This document shows positions 45,947 through 55,007 of a stretch of DNA of 64,000 nucleotides, one piece after another (position 1 is the stretch's first letter; every line of letters begins with the position of its first letter). The stretch spans positions 1-64,000 of the forward strand of contig NZ_APNG01000011.1 of NCBI RefSeq assembly GCF_040361255.1, in the 5' to 3' direction. The notes beneath the pieces are model-generated. The model saw only the letters and a program-made list of their open reading frames with translations, was not told the origin of the DNA and did no database searches. The stretch comes from Salinisphaera sp040361255 (GTDB lineage Bacteria; Pseudomonadota; Gammaproteobacteria; Nevskiales; Salinisphaeraceae). The translations under genes and the position numbers were made by a program.

Positions 45947-47793
45947 ATTTGCTAGCTCTGACCATCGTCTTTCCGCTTGCCGGCAGCCTGGCGCTGTCGT
46001 TCTTCCCGCGCATGCCCGATCGTGCCGCCGCCACCATTGGCGCCGGGTCCGTGGGCCTGTCGGCGCTGGTGTCGGCGCTGCTGATCTATACCTTCGTCAG
46101 CGGCGACGCCATGGCCTATAACCAGACACTCTGGACATGGGTGTCGGTCGGCGATTTCACCCCGGCGTTCGCGCTCTATTTCGATGGCCTGGCGGCGACC
46201 ATGCTCGGTGTGATCACGGGGGTGGGTTTTCTTATCCACCTGTTCGCCGGCTGGTACATGACCCACGATCTCGACGGCGAACCGGGCATGGGGCGCTTTT
46301 TCGCCTACATGAACCTGTTCATCGTCGCCATGCTGCTGCTCGTACTCGGCGACAACCTGTTCCTGCTGTTTCTGGGCTGGGAAGGCGTCGGCCTGTGCAG
46401 CTATCTGCTGATCGGCTATTACTACACCGACGAGGCCAATGCCTGGGCGGCCTTCAAGGCATTTCTGATCACCCGTATCGGCGACGTGTTCCTCGCCATC
46501 GGCCTGTTCCTGCTGTTCACCACTTTCGGCACGCTCGATATTCAGACCCTGCTGCACCAGGCACCGCAGGCCTGGGCCGAGGGCGATACGATGGCCAGCG
46601 TCGCCGCGCTGCTGTTGCTTGGCGGCGCGGTGGGCAAATCCGCCCAGCTGCCGCTACAGACCTGGCTGCCCGACGCCATGGCTGGCCCCACGCCGGTGTC
46701 GGCGCTGATTCACGCCGCCACCATGGTCACTGCGGGCGTCTATCTGATCGCACGCATGCATGGCATCTTCGAACTCGCGCCGGTGGTGCTCGCCCTGGTG
46801 GGCGTGGTCGGCGCGGTCACGTTGCTGCTGGCCGGCTTCGCTGCCCTGTGCCAGACCGATATCAAGCGCGTGCTGGCCTATTCCACCATGAGTCAGATCG
46901 GCTACATGTTCCTCGCGCTCGGCGTGGGCGCCTGGGATGCGGCGATCTTTCATCTGATGATTCATGCCTTTTTCAAGGCACTGCTGTTCCTGGCCTCCGG
47001 CTCGGTGATCATCGCCTGTCACCACGAGCAGAACATCTTCAAGATGGGCGGGCTGCGCAAGAGCCTGCCGCTGGACTACGCCGTATTCATGATCGGCGGC
47101 GCGGCCCTGGCTGCCCTGCCGCTGGTCACCGCCGGTTTCTATTCCAAGGACGAGATCCTCTGGCTGTCGTTCGCCAACGGCCATTACGTGCTCTGGTTTG
47201 CCGGGCTGGCCGGCGCATTTCTGACCGCGCTGTATACCTTCCGTATGATCTTCATCGCCTTCCACGGCGAGGCCAGGATAAAGGCCCATGCGGGCAAGGG
47301 CATTGCCCATCACCTGCCGCTGATCGTGCTCGCGATTCTGTCGACCTTCATCGGCGCCTGGATTCATCCGCCGCTGGCCGGCGTACTGCCGGGCCACGAA
47401 GGCGGCGATCACGGCACCACCAAGCTGGTCGTGGAAGTGCTCTCGGCCGTGGTCGCGGTTGTCGGCCTCGGCATCGCCGCGGCGCTGTTTCTGGGCAGCC
47501 GCCAGACCGCCGAAAAGCTCGCCAGCAATCCGCTGGGCCGCAATCTCTGGCAGCTGTGGCACAACGCCTGGGGCTTCGACAGCCTGTACGATCTGGTATT
47601 CGTGCGCCCCTATCTGATGCTCACCCGGCTGCATCAGCGCGACTGGATCAACTCGACCATCAATATCGCGCCGCAGTTCGCGCTCATGCTCAACAGCGCA
47701 CTGGTCACCACCCAGAGCGGGCGGCTGCGCTGGTATGCCCTGTCGTTGTTTGCCGGCGCGGTGGTGTTGCTGGCGGCTTTGCTGTTCGGGTGA
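45943..47793 (+). CDS. nuoL: NADH-quinone oxidoreductase subunit L
   Basis: A 616-residue antiporter-like subunit, the most distal proton-pumping unit. It shows FLGWEGVGLCSYLLIGYYY and KSAQLPLQTWLPDAMAGPTPVSALIHAATMVTAG, and FKALLFLASGSVI. The C terminus contains the long lateral helix region (VFVRPYLMLTRLHQRDW). The start ATG 45943 overlaps the nuoK stop; the frame open from 45541 is not coding upstream. A 70-bp gap separates it from nuoM. Confidence 0.95.
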   Translation: MNLLALTIVFPLAGSLALSFFPRMPDRAAATIGAGSVGLSALVSALLIYTFVSGDAMAYNQTLWTWVSVGDFTPAFALYFDGLAATMLGVITGVGFLIHLFAGWYMTHDLDGEPGMGRFFAYMNLFIVAMLLLVLGDNLFLLFLGWEGVGLCSYLLIGYYYTDEANAWAAFKAFLITRIGDVFLAIGLFLLFTTFGTLDIQTLLHQAPQAWAEGDTMASVAALLLLGGAVGKSAQLPLQTWLPDAMAGPTPVSALIHAATMVTAGVYLIARMHGIFELAPVVLALVGVVGAVTLLLAGFAALCQTDIKRVLAYSTMSQIGYMFLALGVGAWDAAIFHLMIHAFFKALLFLASGSVIIACHHEQNIFKMGGLRKSLPLDYAVFMIGGAALAALPLVTAGFYSKDEILWLSFANGHYVLWFAGLAGAFLTALYTFRMIFIAFHGEARIKAHAGKGIAHHLPLIVLAILSTFIGAWIHPPLAGVLPGHEGGDHGTTKLVVEVLSAVVAVVGLGIAAALFLGSRQTAEKLASNPLGRNLWQLWHNAWGFDSLYDLVFVRPYLMLTRLHQRDWINSTINIAPQFALMLNSALVTTQSGRLRWYALSLFAGAVVLLAALLFG

Positions 47794-47863
47794 TGCGCAT
47801 GCGTACCTATCTTGACGACATCGCCGCCGCGCGTTCATTCACAGGTCCCAAGGAACGCTTTCA

Positions 47864-49393
47864 ATGATCCTGTGCTGGCTTTTATTCGTTCCCTTCATCG
47901 GCGGCCTGCTGTGCTGGCAGTTGGAAAGCCGCCATGCGCCTGCACAGGCGCCGCGCTGGATCGCGCTGCTGACGATGCTGATCGTGCTCGCGCTGGCGTT
48001 GTGGCTGTGGTTGACGGGCGACTACACGCTGGCCGGCGGCGCAGTGGGCGATGCGCCGAACTGGGCCCACCAGATCCGCCTGCCGTGGATCGATCGCTTC
48101 GGCATTTCCTTCCATCTGGCGCTCGACGGCCTGTCGCTGATCATGATCATGCTGACGGGCTTTCTCGGCGTGCTCGCCGTGGTCTGCTCCTGGCAGGAAA
48201 TCACCAACCGGATCGGCTTTTTTCACCTGAACCTGCTCTGGATCATCGGCGGCGTGGTCGGCGTGTTTCTGGCCGTGGATCTTTTCCTGTTCTTCTTCTT
48301 CTGGGAAATGATGCTGGTGCCGATGTATTTCCTGATCGCGCTGTGGGGACACAGCGGTTCCAAGGGCAATACCCGTATTGGCGCGGCCATCAAGTTCTTC
48401 ATCTATACCCAGGCCAGCGGTCTGTTGATGCTGGTCTCGATTCTGGGCCTTGTGTTCGCCCACTACAGCCAGACCGGCACCTTCACCTTCGATTACATGG
48501 TGCTGCGCGACACGCCGCTGACCGGGCCGATCGCTTACGTGCTGATGCTGGGCTTTTTCATCGCCTTTGCCGTCAAACTGCCGGTCGTGCCCCTGCATGG
48601 CTGGCTGCCGGATGCCCACGCACAGGCGCCCACCGCGGGCTCGGTGGACCTGGCCGGCATTCTGCTCAAGACCGCGGCCTACGGCATGCTGCGTTTCGCG
48701 ATCCCGTTGTTTCCCGAAGCCTCGGCCCAGTTCGCGCCGGTGGCGATGGCGCTGGGCCTGATCGGTATCTACTACGGCGCGCTGATGGCCTTTGCCCAGA
48801 CCGACGTCAAGCGTCTGATCGCCTGCTCGAGTATTTCGCATATGGGCTTCGTGCTCATCGGCATCTACTCCGGCACCCTGCTGGCGCTGCAGGGCGTGAT
48901 CGTGCAGATGGTCGCGCACGCCTTCTCGGCGGCCGGGCTGTTCATTATTTCGGGCCAGATCTACGAGCGTATCCATACCCGTGACATGCGCCAGATGGGC
49001 GGTCTGTTCGGACGCATGGGCGCGCTGCCGGGCTTCGCACTGGTGTTCGTCATGGCGTCGCTGGGCATGCCCGGCACCGGCAACTTCATCGGCGAATTCC
49101 TCATTCTGTTCGGTGCCTTCAACACCGTGCCGTGGGTCGTGGTTGCGGCCAGCGGCGGCCTGGTGATGGCCGCCATCTATTCGCTGGTGCTCATGCACCG
49201 TGTCTACTGGGGTGCACCCAAGTCGCAGGCTTCGCTCGGCGGGCTCGACGTGCGTGAATACAGCATGATGCTGCTATTGCTCGTGCTCACGCTCTGGCTG
49301 GGCCTGTTCCCGAATACCGTGCTCGATATCTCGCATACGGCGATGACCGAAGTCACCGACTGGTTCGCCGTTGCTCCCTTGCCGTCCCGTTAA
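47864..49393 (+). CDS. nuoM: NADH-quinone oxidoreductase subunit M
   Basis: A 509-residue antiporter-like membrane subunit with about 14 helices. Landmarks: FFFWEMMLVPMYFLIALWG (the Glu in helix TM5), KLPVVPLHGWLPDAHAQAPTAG, and CSSISHMGFVLIGI. GGAACG lies just upstream of the ATG at 47864. It is homologous to nuoL and nuoN, together forming the proton channels of complex I. Confidence 0.95.
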   Translation: MILCWLLFVPFIGGLLCWQLESRHAPAQAPRWIALLTMLIVLALALWLWLTGDYTLAGGAVGDAPNWAHQIRLPWIDRFGISFHLALDGLSLIMIMLTGFLGVLAVVCSWQEITNRIGFFHLNLLWIIGGVVGVFLAVDLFLFFFFWEMMLVPMYFLIALWGHSGSKGNTRIGAAIKFFIYTQASGLLMLVSILGLVFAHYSQTGTFTFDYMVLRDTPLTGPIAYVLMLGFFIAFAVKLPVVPLHGWLPDAHAQAPTAGSVDLAGILLKTAAYGMLRFAIPLFPEASAQFAPVAMALGLIGIYYGALMAFAQTDVKRLIACSSISHMGFVLIGIYSGTLLALQGVIVQMVAHAFSAAGLFIISGQIYERIHTRDMRQMGGLFGRMGALPGFALVFVMASLGMPGTGNFIGEFLILFGAFNTVPWVVVAASGGLVMAAIYSLVLMHRVYWGAPKSQASLGGLDVREYSMMLLLLVLTLWLGLFPNTVLDISHTAMTEVTDWFAVAPLPSR

Positions 49394-49405
49394 GCGAAAG
49401 GCGTC

Positions 49406-50857
49406 ATGACCGACTTTTCCACTCAGATGCTCGCCCTCGCGCCGTTGCTGATTCTGTGCGCGACCGTCGTCGGCGTGATGTTGTCGATCGCCATCGGTCG
49501 TCATCATTTCACCGCGGCGACGATGACCGTCATCGGCCTGAATGCCGCACTGCTGTCGCTGCTGGGCGTGCTTCAGGTGACGCCGATCCAGGTCACGCCG
49601 CTGTTCGTCATCGACGACTACTTTCTGTTGTTCAGCGCTATCGTGCTGGTGGCGTCGCTGGCCTGTACGACCCTGGCCCATGCGTATCTGGAAACGCTGC
49701 CGGACCGGCGCGAAGAGTTCTATATCCTGCTGCTGTGTTCGGCCGGCGGCGCCCTCGCGCTGATCGCCAGCCGGCATTTCGCGTCGCTGTTCATTGGCCT
49801 GGAGCTGTTGTCGGTACCGCTCTACGGCATGGTCGCCTATGCCTATCGCGACCGTATTTCGCTTGAAGCCGGCCTGAAGTACATGGTGCTCTCGGGCGCG
49901 GCCTCGGCATTTCTGCTGTTCGGCATGGCCCTGCTCTATGCGGCTTCGGGTTCGCTGGAATACGCCGGCCTGGCCGACACCCTGGCCGGAAATAGTGGCT
50001 CGCCGTGGCTACTGGCCGGCGTAGGCATGATGGTGGTGGCCCTGGCCTTCAAGCTGTCGCTGGTGCCCTTTCATATCTGGACGCCGGACGTCTACGAAGG
50101 CGCCCCCGGGCCGGTTTCGGCGTTTCTGGCCACGGTCAGCAAGGTCGCCGTATTCGCCCTGCTGCTGCGCTTTTTCACCCTGGCGCCGCCGGCCGCCAAC
50201 GGCTGGTTGCTGACGCTCATGGGCGTGATCGCCATGGCCTCGATGCTCATCGGCAACCTGCTCGCCCTGCGCCAGCGCAACGTCAAACGCCTGCTGGGTT
50301 ATTCCTCGATCGCGCATCTGGGCTATCTGCTGACCGCGATCGTGGCCGGCGGGGCCTTCAGCACCGAAACCGTGGGTATCTATCTGGCGACTTATGTGGC
50401 CACCACGCTGGGTGCCTTCGGCGTGGTCACCCTCGTATCCAGCCCCTACTCGGGCACGGATGCGGGCGCGCTGCACCACTATCGCGGATTGTTCTGGCGC
50501 CGGCCGTATCTGGCCACCGTGTTCACCATCATGATGCTGTCGCTGGCCGGCATTCCGATGACCGCCGGTTTTCTCGGCAAGTTCTATGTGATCGCCATCG
50601 CCGTGCAGTCCGGCCTGTGGTGGCTGGTCGGCGGTATCGTGCTCGGCAGCGCCATCGGCCTGTACTACTACCTGCGCATGATGGTGATCCTGTTCCTGGA
50701 CGAGCCCGGCGAAAGCCGCCGCGACGCGGTCTCCGGCTGGGGCCAGCAATCCGGCGGCATCATGGTGCTGCTGATCGCCGCAGCCGTAATCTTCTTCGGC
50801 ATCTACCCGCAGCCGCTGATCGCACTGGTGAACGCAACGGGCATGGCCGGCGGCTAG
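49406..50857 (+). CDS. nuoN: NADH-quinone oxidoreductase subunit N
   Basis: A 483-residue antiporter-like membrane subunit. SRHFASLFIGLELLSVPLYGM has the conserved helix Glu, KLSLVPFHIWTPDVYEGAPGPV the channel Lys and Pro-His, and LLGYSSIAHLGYLL the later conserved block. It is the last gene of the operon, 12 bp after nuoM. No clear terminator follows; the next 75 bp begin an AT-rich region. Confidence 0.95.
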   Translation: MTDFSTQMLALAPLLILCATVVGVMLSIAIGRHHFTAATMTVIGLNAALLSLLGVLQVTPIQVTPLFVIDDYFLLFSAIVLVASLACTTLAHAYLETLPDRREEFYILLLCSAGGALALIASRHFASLFIGLELLSVPLYGMVAYAYRDRISLEAGLKYMVLSGAASAFLLFGMALLYAASGSLEYAGLADTLAGNSGSPWLLAGVGMMVVALAFKLSLVPFHIWTPDVYEGAPGPVSAFLATVSKVAVFALLLRFFTLAPPAANGWLLTLMGVIAMASMLIGNLLALRQRNVKRLLGYSSIAHLGYLLTAIVAGGAFSTETVGIYLATYVATTLGAFGVVTLVSSPYSGTDAGALHHYRGLFWRRPYLATVFTIMMLSLAGIPMTAGFLGKFYVIAIAVQSGLWWLVGGIVLGSAIGLYYYLRMMVILFLDEPGESRRDAVSGWGQQSGGIMVLLIAAAVIFFGIYPQPLIALVNATGMAGG

Positions 50858-50932
50858 AAGGCGGAGACTTGATACTGCGATCAGTTTTCACTGTACGCTC
50901 GTGGTTAGAACACCAGTATCGAGACCACTGGG

Positions 50933-51604
50933 ATGCTATACGAGACCATTGTTAGCTTCATTTTAATTACACTTTTCGGAGGACTACTCGCAGATAGATG
51001 GCAGCGTAGAAGCTGGCTAATCAAAAAACGATATGAGCAGCTCGAATATCGCTGTGGCGATCTGGAACAACTGGCCCAAGAAATTGCCTCACTGCTTACG
51101 GCTCGCATTTACCATACGAAAAGAATTATTAAGCAGCTGCAGAGCGGCAACCAGCTTCTTGATGCGGAAAAATATAGTGCATCTATCACCGATTGGAATG
51201 AAAACCTGGTTTCATTCTACGTGCGACTCAATATTCTCACTTGTTACCCAGATACCATCGAGCTGGAAAAGAAATTTCAGATGCGGCTCCGTTCTGTCTC
51301 AGAAGAAATTTCGACTTACCTTTCGGCTCACTCTGTTCACAGCGAAAAAAGCTTAGCCCAATTAGCGCAGGAAACGCATTCTGTGCAAATCGATGCTCAA
51401 CACTTTATAGCCAAGCTATTGAGTCAAGCAGAAGAGGATCGAAAGGCGATCGGAAAAGGCGCAAAATTAAAATTTGAGCCGTCGAAGTTTCGTTATTTCA
51501 CCACTTTTGAGCTTTTCAAAGCTCTGTTCGTACGCGACATAAACAGACATACCATATGCAGATCGCCGGTCGATCCTACCTTTCCATTCGACGTCAGGCG
51601 ATAG
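50933..51604 (+). CDS. Coiled-coil membrane protein, unknown function
   Basis: A 223-residue protein of unusual composition for this window: AT-rich, Lys/Ile/Tyr-heavy. One N-terminal membrane helix (ETIVSFILITLFGGLLADRW) is followed by a helical, coiled-coil-prone region (YEQLEYRCGDLEQLAQEIASL through EEDRKAIGKG). No family recognised. It starts 75 bp after nuoN in a different compositional context. Its last 138 bp overlap the convergent GT51 gene, so both tails share DNA on opposite strands. Confidence 0.6.
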   Translation: MLYETIVSFILITLFGGLLADRWQRRSWLIKKRYEQLEYRCGDLEQLAQEIASLLTARIYHTKRIIKQLQSGNQLLDAEKYSASITDWNENLVSFYVRLNILTCYPDTIELEKKFQMRLRSVSEEISTYLSAHSVHSEKSLAQLAQETHSVQIDAQHFIAKLLSQAEEDRKAIGKGAKLKFEPSKFRYFTTFELFKALFVRDINRHTICRSPVDPTFPFDVRR

Positions 51605-52093
51605 CGGTCGAGGGTAAACCAACATTGACACTAGAACCGCCGCCTCATCCAGCGAAAGTTCACAAGCTGCTTTGTTGAAATGCCGTTTAGAGGCTTGCTC
51701 TGCTCCAAAAAGACGAGAACCGAAAAACGCTATGCGAAGATAGCTGCGCAATATTTGCACTTTCAGATAGCGCCTGTTTATTAGGGTCGCCAAGAACATC
51801 TCGTAAAGTTTTCGCCGTATCGTACGAGTTCTATATCCAGTAATCGTTCTGACCAGCTGCATGTCAATGGTGCTTGCTCCGCCGTGCCGGCGCCTAAGCA
51901 AAGCTTTTAAAAGCTCCCTCAATAGCGATTTAACGTCGACACCAGGGTGATGGAAGAAGCGACGGTCTTCCAGAATCAAGCACATCAATTCAACTGAGGA
52001 AAGCGTACGTTCATTACGCCAACGAAGATGTTGGACTACGAGGTCTATCTCGTGGAGATCCGTATTTATGCGAACTAGGCAATCTCTCAGCAT
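51467..52093 (-). CDS. Orphan GT51 peptidoglycan glycosyltransferase domain protein
   Basis: A 208-residue protein consisting of a transglycosylase (GT51) domain. The motif LEDRRFFHHPGVD has catalytic Glu42, GGASTIDMQLVR is the donor-site motif, RRKLYEMF has the second Glu98, and the SYLRIAFFGSRLFGAEQASKRHF block follows the family. It would polymerise lipid II glycan strands, but it has no visible signal or membrane helix, unlike monofunctional MtgA. Base use is AT-rich, unlike the neighbours. It converges on and overlaps the coiled-coil protein by 138 bp. Confidence 0.75.
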   Translation of the reverse strand: MLRDCLVRINTDLHEIDLVVQHLRWRNERTLSSVELMCLILEDRRFFHHPGVDVKSLLRELLKALLRRRHGGASTIDMQLVRTITGYRTRTIRRKLYEMFLATLINRRYLKVQILRSYLRIAFFGSRLFGAEQASKRHFNKAACELSLDEAAVLVSMLVYPRPLSPDVEWKGRIDRRSAYGMSVYVAYEQSFEKLKSGEITKLRRLKF

Positions 52094-52136
52094 TTTCGTA
52101 CAGCATGACTCATTGGTCGGTATAGGTGCGAGTTAT

Positions 52137-53549
52137 TCATTCGCCGATAATAACCCCAGGGTTAAGTTGATTATTGGGATCAAATGCTGTCTTAATCGCC
52201 CGCATCATGTCGCGCTCGACATCGGACTTGTAGCGATCCAGGGCCGCGACCTTGAGCCGGCCGATGCCGTGCTCGGCGGCGATCGAGCCGCCCATCTCGG
52301 CGACGATATCGTGCACCACGGTATGCGCGGTTTCGGCCTGGGCCAGAAACGCCGCGCCGTCGGCGTCCACCGGCTGCGACAGGTTGAAATGCAGATTGCC
52401 GTCGCCGACATGCCCGAACGGACAGGGCCGTACGCCCGGCAACGCCTCGCGCACCGCCGCGAGTGCCCGATCGAGAAAGGCAGGCAGCTTCGATACCGGC
52501 AAGGAAATATCGTGCTTGATCGACGCGCCTTCGGCGACCTGGGCCGGTGGCAGGGATTCGCGCAGATGCCATAGCCGCCGGCTGGTATCCGTATCGTGGG
52601 CGACGATTACATCCACCAGTTCATGCGCCTGACGGGCGTTTTCCACCACCGCCGACAGGGCCTCCAGCAGCCAGTGCCCTTCTGCCGAACTGGCCAGCTC
52701 CACCAGTAGATACCAATCGTGATCGACATCGAACGGCTCCTCGCAGCCGTCGATATGGGTACAGGCCAGTTCCACGGCCTGACGCGACATCAGCTCGCAG
52801 CCGGTCAGGTTGTGCCCCGAGGCCGCGGTCAGCCGGCGTTGCAATTTCACGGCCTGGGCCGGTGATCGCAGCGCGAACAAGGCGCTGGCCTGTTGCACCA
52901 CTGGTTCGTAAAGCTTGAAGACGGCAGCCGTGATGATCCCCAGCGCGCCTTCACTGCCAATGAACAGGTCGTCGAGATCGAAACCGCTGTTGTCCTTGCG
53001 CAGACCGGTGAGGTTGTTCCAGATGCGCCCATCGGCAAGCACCACTTCCAGGCCCAGCGCCAGATCGCGCGTGTTGCCATAGCGCACCACGTTCAGCCCG
53101 CCTGCGTTGGTCGCCAGGTTGCCGCCGATCCGACAACGATCGCGCGAGGCCAGCGTGAGCGCGAAGTACAGCCCGGCATCGTCTGCCGCCTGTTGCACGT
53201 CCGCGAGAATACAGCCGGCCTCGACGGTGATCGTGGCGTTATCGACATCCACTTCGCGTACGCGATTCATGCGTTCGAGATTGACGATCACATGGCGTCG
53301 GGGATCACTGGCCGCGGCGCCGCCCACAAGCCCCGTGTTTCCGGACTGCGCGATGACCGCACAATCGGCCCCGGCACAGGCTTGTACGACCGCTGCGACC
53401 TGATCGGTATCGGCCGGACGCACGACCGCGAGCGCCTGCGGTTGGAACGCGCCCCGCCATTCCACCAGATAGGGGGCCGCAGCCTCGCCTTGTAGTACGT
53501 CCTCGGTGCCGACGATTGCACCAAGTTCGGCGATCAACCCATCGCTCAT
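52137..53549 (-). CDS. GlcD-type FAD-linked oxidase (D-2-hydroxy acid dehydrogenase-like)
   Basis: A 470-residue PCMH-fold flavoprotein. The FAD motif is AQSGNTGLVGGAA, with RIGGNLATNAGGLNVVRYGN, and the C-terminal metal/substrate region GHVGDGNLHFNLSQP and AEHGIGRLK. This fits D-lactate, glycolate or D-2-hydroxyglutarate dehydrogenases. Which substrate is not resolvable. It begins directly after the TIGR01777 epimerase stop, so the two share a transcript. Confidence 0.9.
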   Translation of the reverse strand: MSDGLIAELGAIVGTEDVLQGEAAAPYLVEWRGAFQPQALAVVRPADTDQVAAVVQACAGADCAVIAQSGNTGLVGGAAASDPRRHVIVNLERMNRVREVDVDNATITVEAGCILADVQQAADDAGLYFALTLASRDRCRIGGNLATNAGGLNVVRYGNTRDLALGLEVVLADGRIWNNLTGLRKDNSGFDLDDLFIGSEGALGIITAAVFKLYEPVVQQASALFALRSPAQAVKLQRRLTAASGHNLTGCELMSRQAVELACTHIDGCEEPFDVDHDWYLLVELASSAEGHWLLEALSAVVENARQAHELVDVIVAHDTDTSRRLWHLRESLPPAQVAEGASIKHDISLPVSKLPAFLDRALAAVREALPGVRPCPFGHVGDGNLHFNLSQPVDADGAAFLAQAETAHTVVHDIVAEMGGSIAAEHGIGRLKVAALDRYKSDVERDMMRAIKTAFDPNNQLNPGVIIGE

Positions 53550-54446
53550 TCAGCGTGCTCCGACCAGATCCTGCAATGCCGGCTGCAGCCGGCGGAATTC
53601 GAAGTTGAACCCGGCCTTTTCCAGGGCGCTGGGAATGGCGCGTTGACCGGTGAGCAGCAGATGCGCCATTTCGCCCACCATCAGCTTGAGTGCCGGCCCG
53701 GGCACCCAGGCGAACTTGGGCCGATGCAGCACGCGCGCGAGCGTGGCCGTGAATTCGCGGTTGGTGACCGGCTCGGGCGCGGTGAGATTGAACGCGCCGC
53801 TGGCATTTTCCTGATCGATGAGAAAACGGATCGCGCGCACTTCGTCGCGAATATGAATCCAGGGCATGTACTGCGCGCCGGTACCGAAATGCCCGCCCAG
53901 GCCGAACCTGAACGGCGTGATCATCTGTGCGAGCGCGCCATCGTCGGCGCCGAGCACGATACCGGTACGGATACGACACACCCGGATGCCGGCGGCTTCG
54001 GCACGCCGTGCTGCCTGTTCCCAGGCCACACAGAGCTCCGACTGGAATTCGTCGCCCGGCGGCTGGCTTTCATCCAGTACGTCCGCCCCCCGCGCGCCGT
54101 AATAGCCCACGGCCGAACCGCTGATCAGCACCCGGGGCAAGACGTCCCAGGCGCCGATCGTTTCGGTGAGTTCGCGTGTAATGCGCAAGCGGCTTTCGCG
54201 CATCTCGCGCTTGCGGGCTTCGGTCCACCGGCCATCGGCCAGATTCTCGCCGGCGAGGTTGATCACCGCATCGGCCGGCTCGGCGGCTTTGATATTCGCG
54301 ACCGGCACCACCCCGGCCGGCAACACCCGGGCGGCAGCGTCGGTATCACGGGTGATGACCTGAACGGCCCAACCATCCGCCAGAAACGATTCACAAAGAT
54401 GCCGGCCGATAAAACCGGTGCCGCCGGTCACCAACGCCTTTTTCAT
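53550..54446 (-). CDS. TIGR01777-family NAD(P)-dependent epimerase-like protein
   Basis: A 298-residue extended SDR. Cofactor motif is VTGGTGFIGRHLCESF; INLAGENLADGRWTEARKREM is the family hallmark; SGSAVGYYGARG has the active-site Ser and Tyr region. Known as YfcH-like in enterics; function unknown. The second of two adjacent Met codons was chosen. It is upstream of the GlcD-type oxidase gene with no gap. Confidence 0.88.
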   Translation of the reverse strand: MKKALVTGGTGFIGRHLCESFLADGWAVQVITRDTDAAARVLPAGVVPVANIKAAEPADAVINLAGENLADGRWTEARKREMRESRLRITRELTETIGAWDVLPRVLISGSAVGYYGARGADVLDESQPPGDEFQSELCVAWEQAARRAEAAGIRVCRIRTGIVLGADDGALAQMITPFRFGLGGHFGTGAQYMPWIHIRDEVRAIRFLIDQENASGAFNLTAPEPVTNREFTATLARVLHRPKFAWVPGPALKLMVGEMAHLLLTGQRAIPSALEKAGFNFEFRRLQPALQDLVGAR

Positions 54447-54618
54447 CACAGGCTCCGCGGGTAAAAAATCAATATCCGATGCGAACTTGCAGACTAGATC
54501 GCCGCCAGCCCGTAGCCGAATGTTACTAATACAATACGCTGATCGAGCATGCTGCGTTGCATCGTTTTGCCCGTGCTATTGCAAAAACACGAAAGATCGC
54601 GTTAGCTATGCGGGCGTG

Positions 54619-54694
54619 GCGGCGGTAGCTCAGTTGGTAGAGCGCGACCCTCCCACGGTCGAGGTCGCGAGTTCGAATCTCGTCCGCCGCTCCA
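54619..54694 (+). tRNA. tRNA-Gly (anticodon CCC)
   Basis: A complete cloverleaf: acceptor GCGGCGG with CCGCCGC, D-arm GCTC/GAGC, anticodon arm CGACC-CTCCCAC-GGTCG giving CCC, T-arm with TTCGAAT, discriminator T, and encoded CCA. It would read GGG. Confidence 0.95.
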
Positions 54695-55007
54695 TCGCAT
54701 CGCCCGGCGCAGCCCCAACGAGGCGAACCCCAGCCCACGCGTTTAAGTGCCCCCTAAGTGCCACAGGCAGTACGGGCGCGGCACCAGGTGCTCGTACGAT
54801 CTGCGCTGCGCGCATCATCGGGCAATCCCTGGCATTCAGCGCAAATCGCGAGACGCCCCGCGCGGCGGCTTTCAGCGATTGCGTCTGGGACTGGGTTCGA
54901 GACGATTCCCGGCACCTGCACGACAACAATAACTTTTTGGTCTATCTTAATTCCTACGTGGAATACAGCGTCGGCCCGGCCGCGCTGGCTGAGTGGGGGC
55001 GTTCGCC
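54695..55007. other. Intergenic stretch after tRNA-Gly
   Basis: 313 bp without a convincing gene. It has a short direct repeat (AAGTGCC at 54745-54751 and 54756-54762) and an AT-richer stretch near 54925-54960 that may hold the promoter of the cytochrome gene. No integrase is next to it. Confidence 0.5.

Noticed and set aside
46137..47867. 576-codon plus-strand frame over nuoL
   Set aside because: Out-of-frame shadow of nuoL with Arg-rich low-information sequence.
54695..55007. Prophage or integrative element next to the tRNA
   Set aside because: No integrase, excisionase or duplicated tRNA end was seen; the following gene is an ordinary cytochrome.
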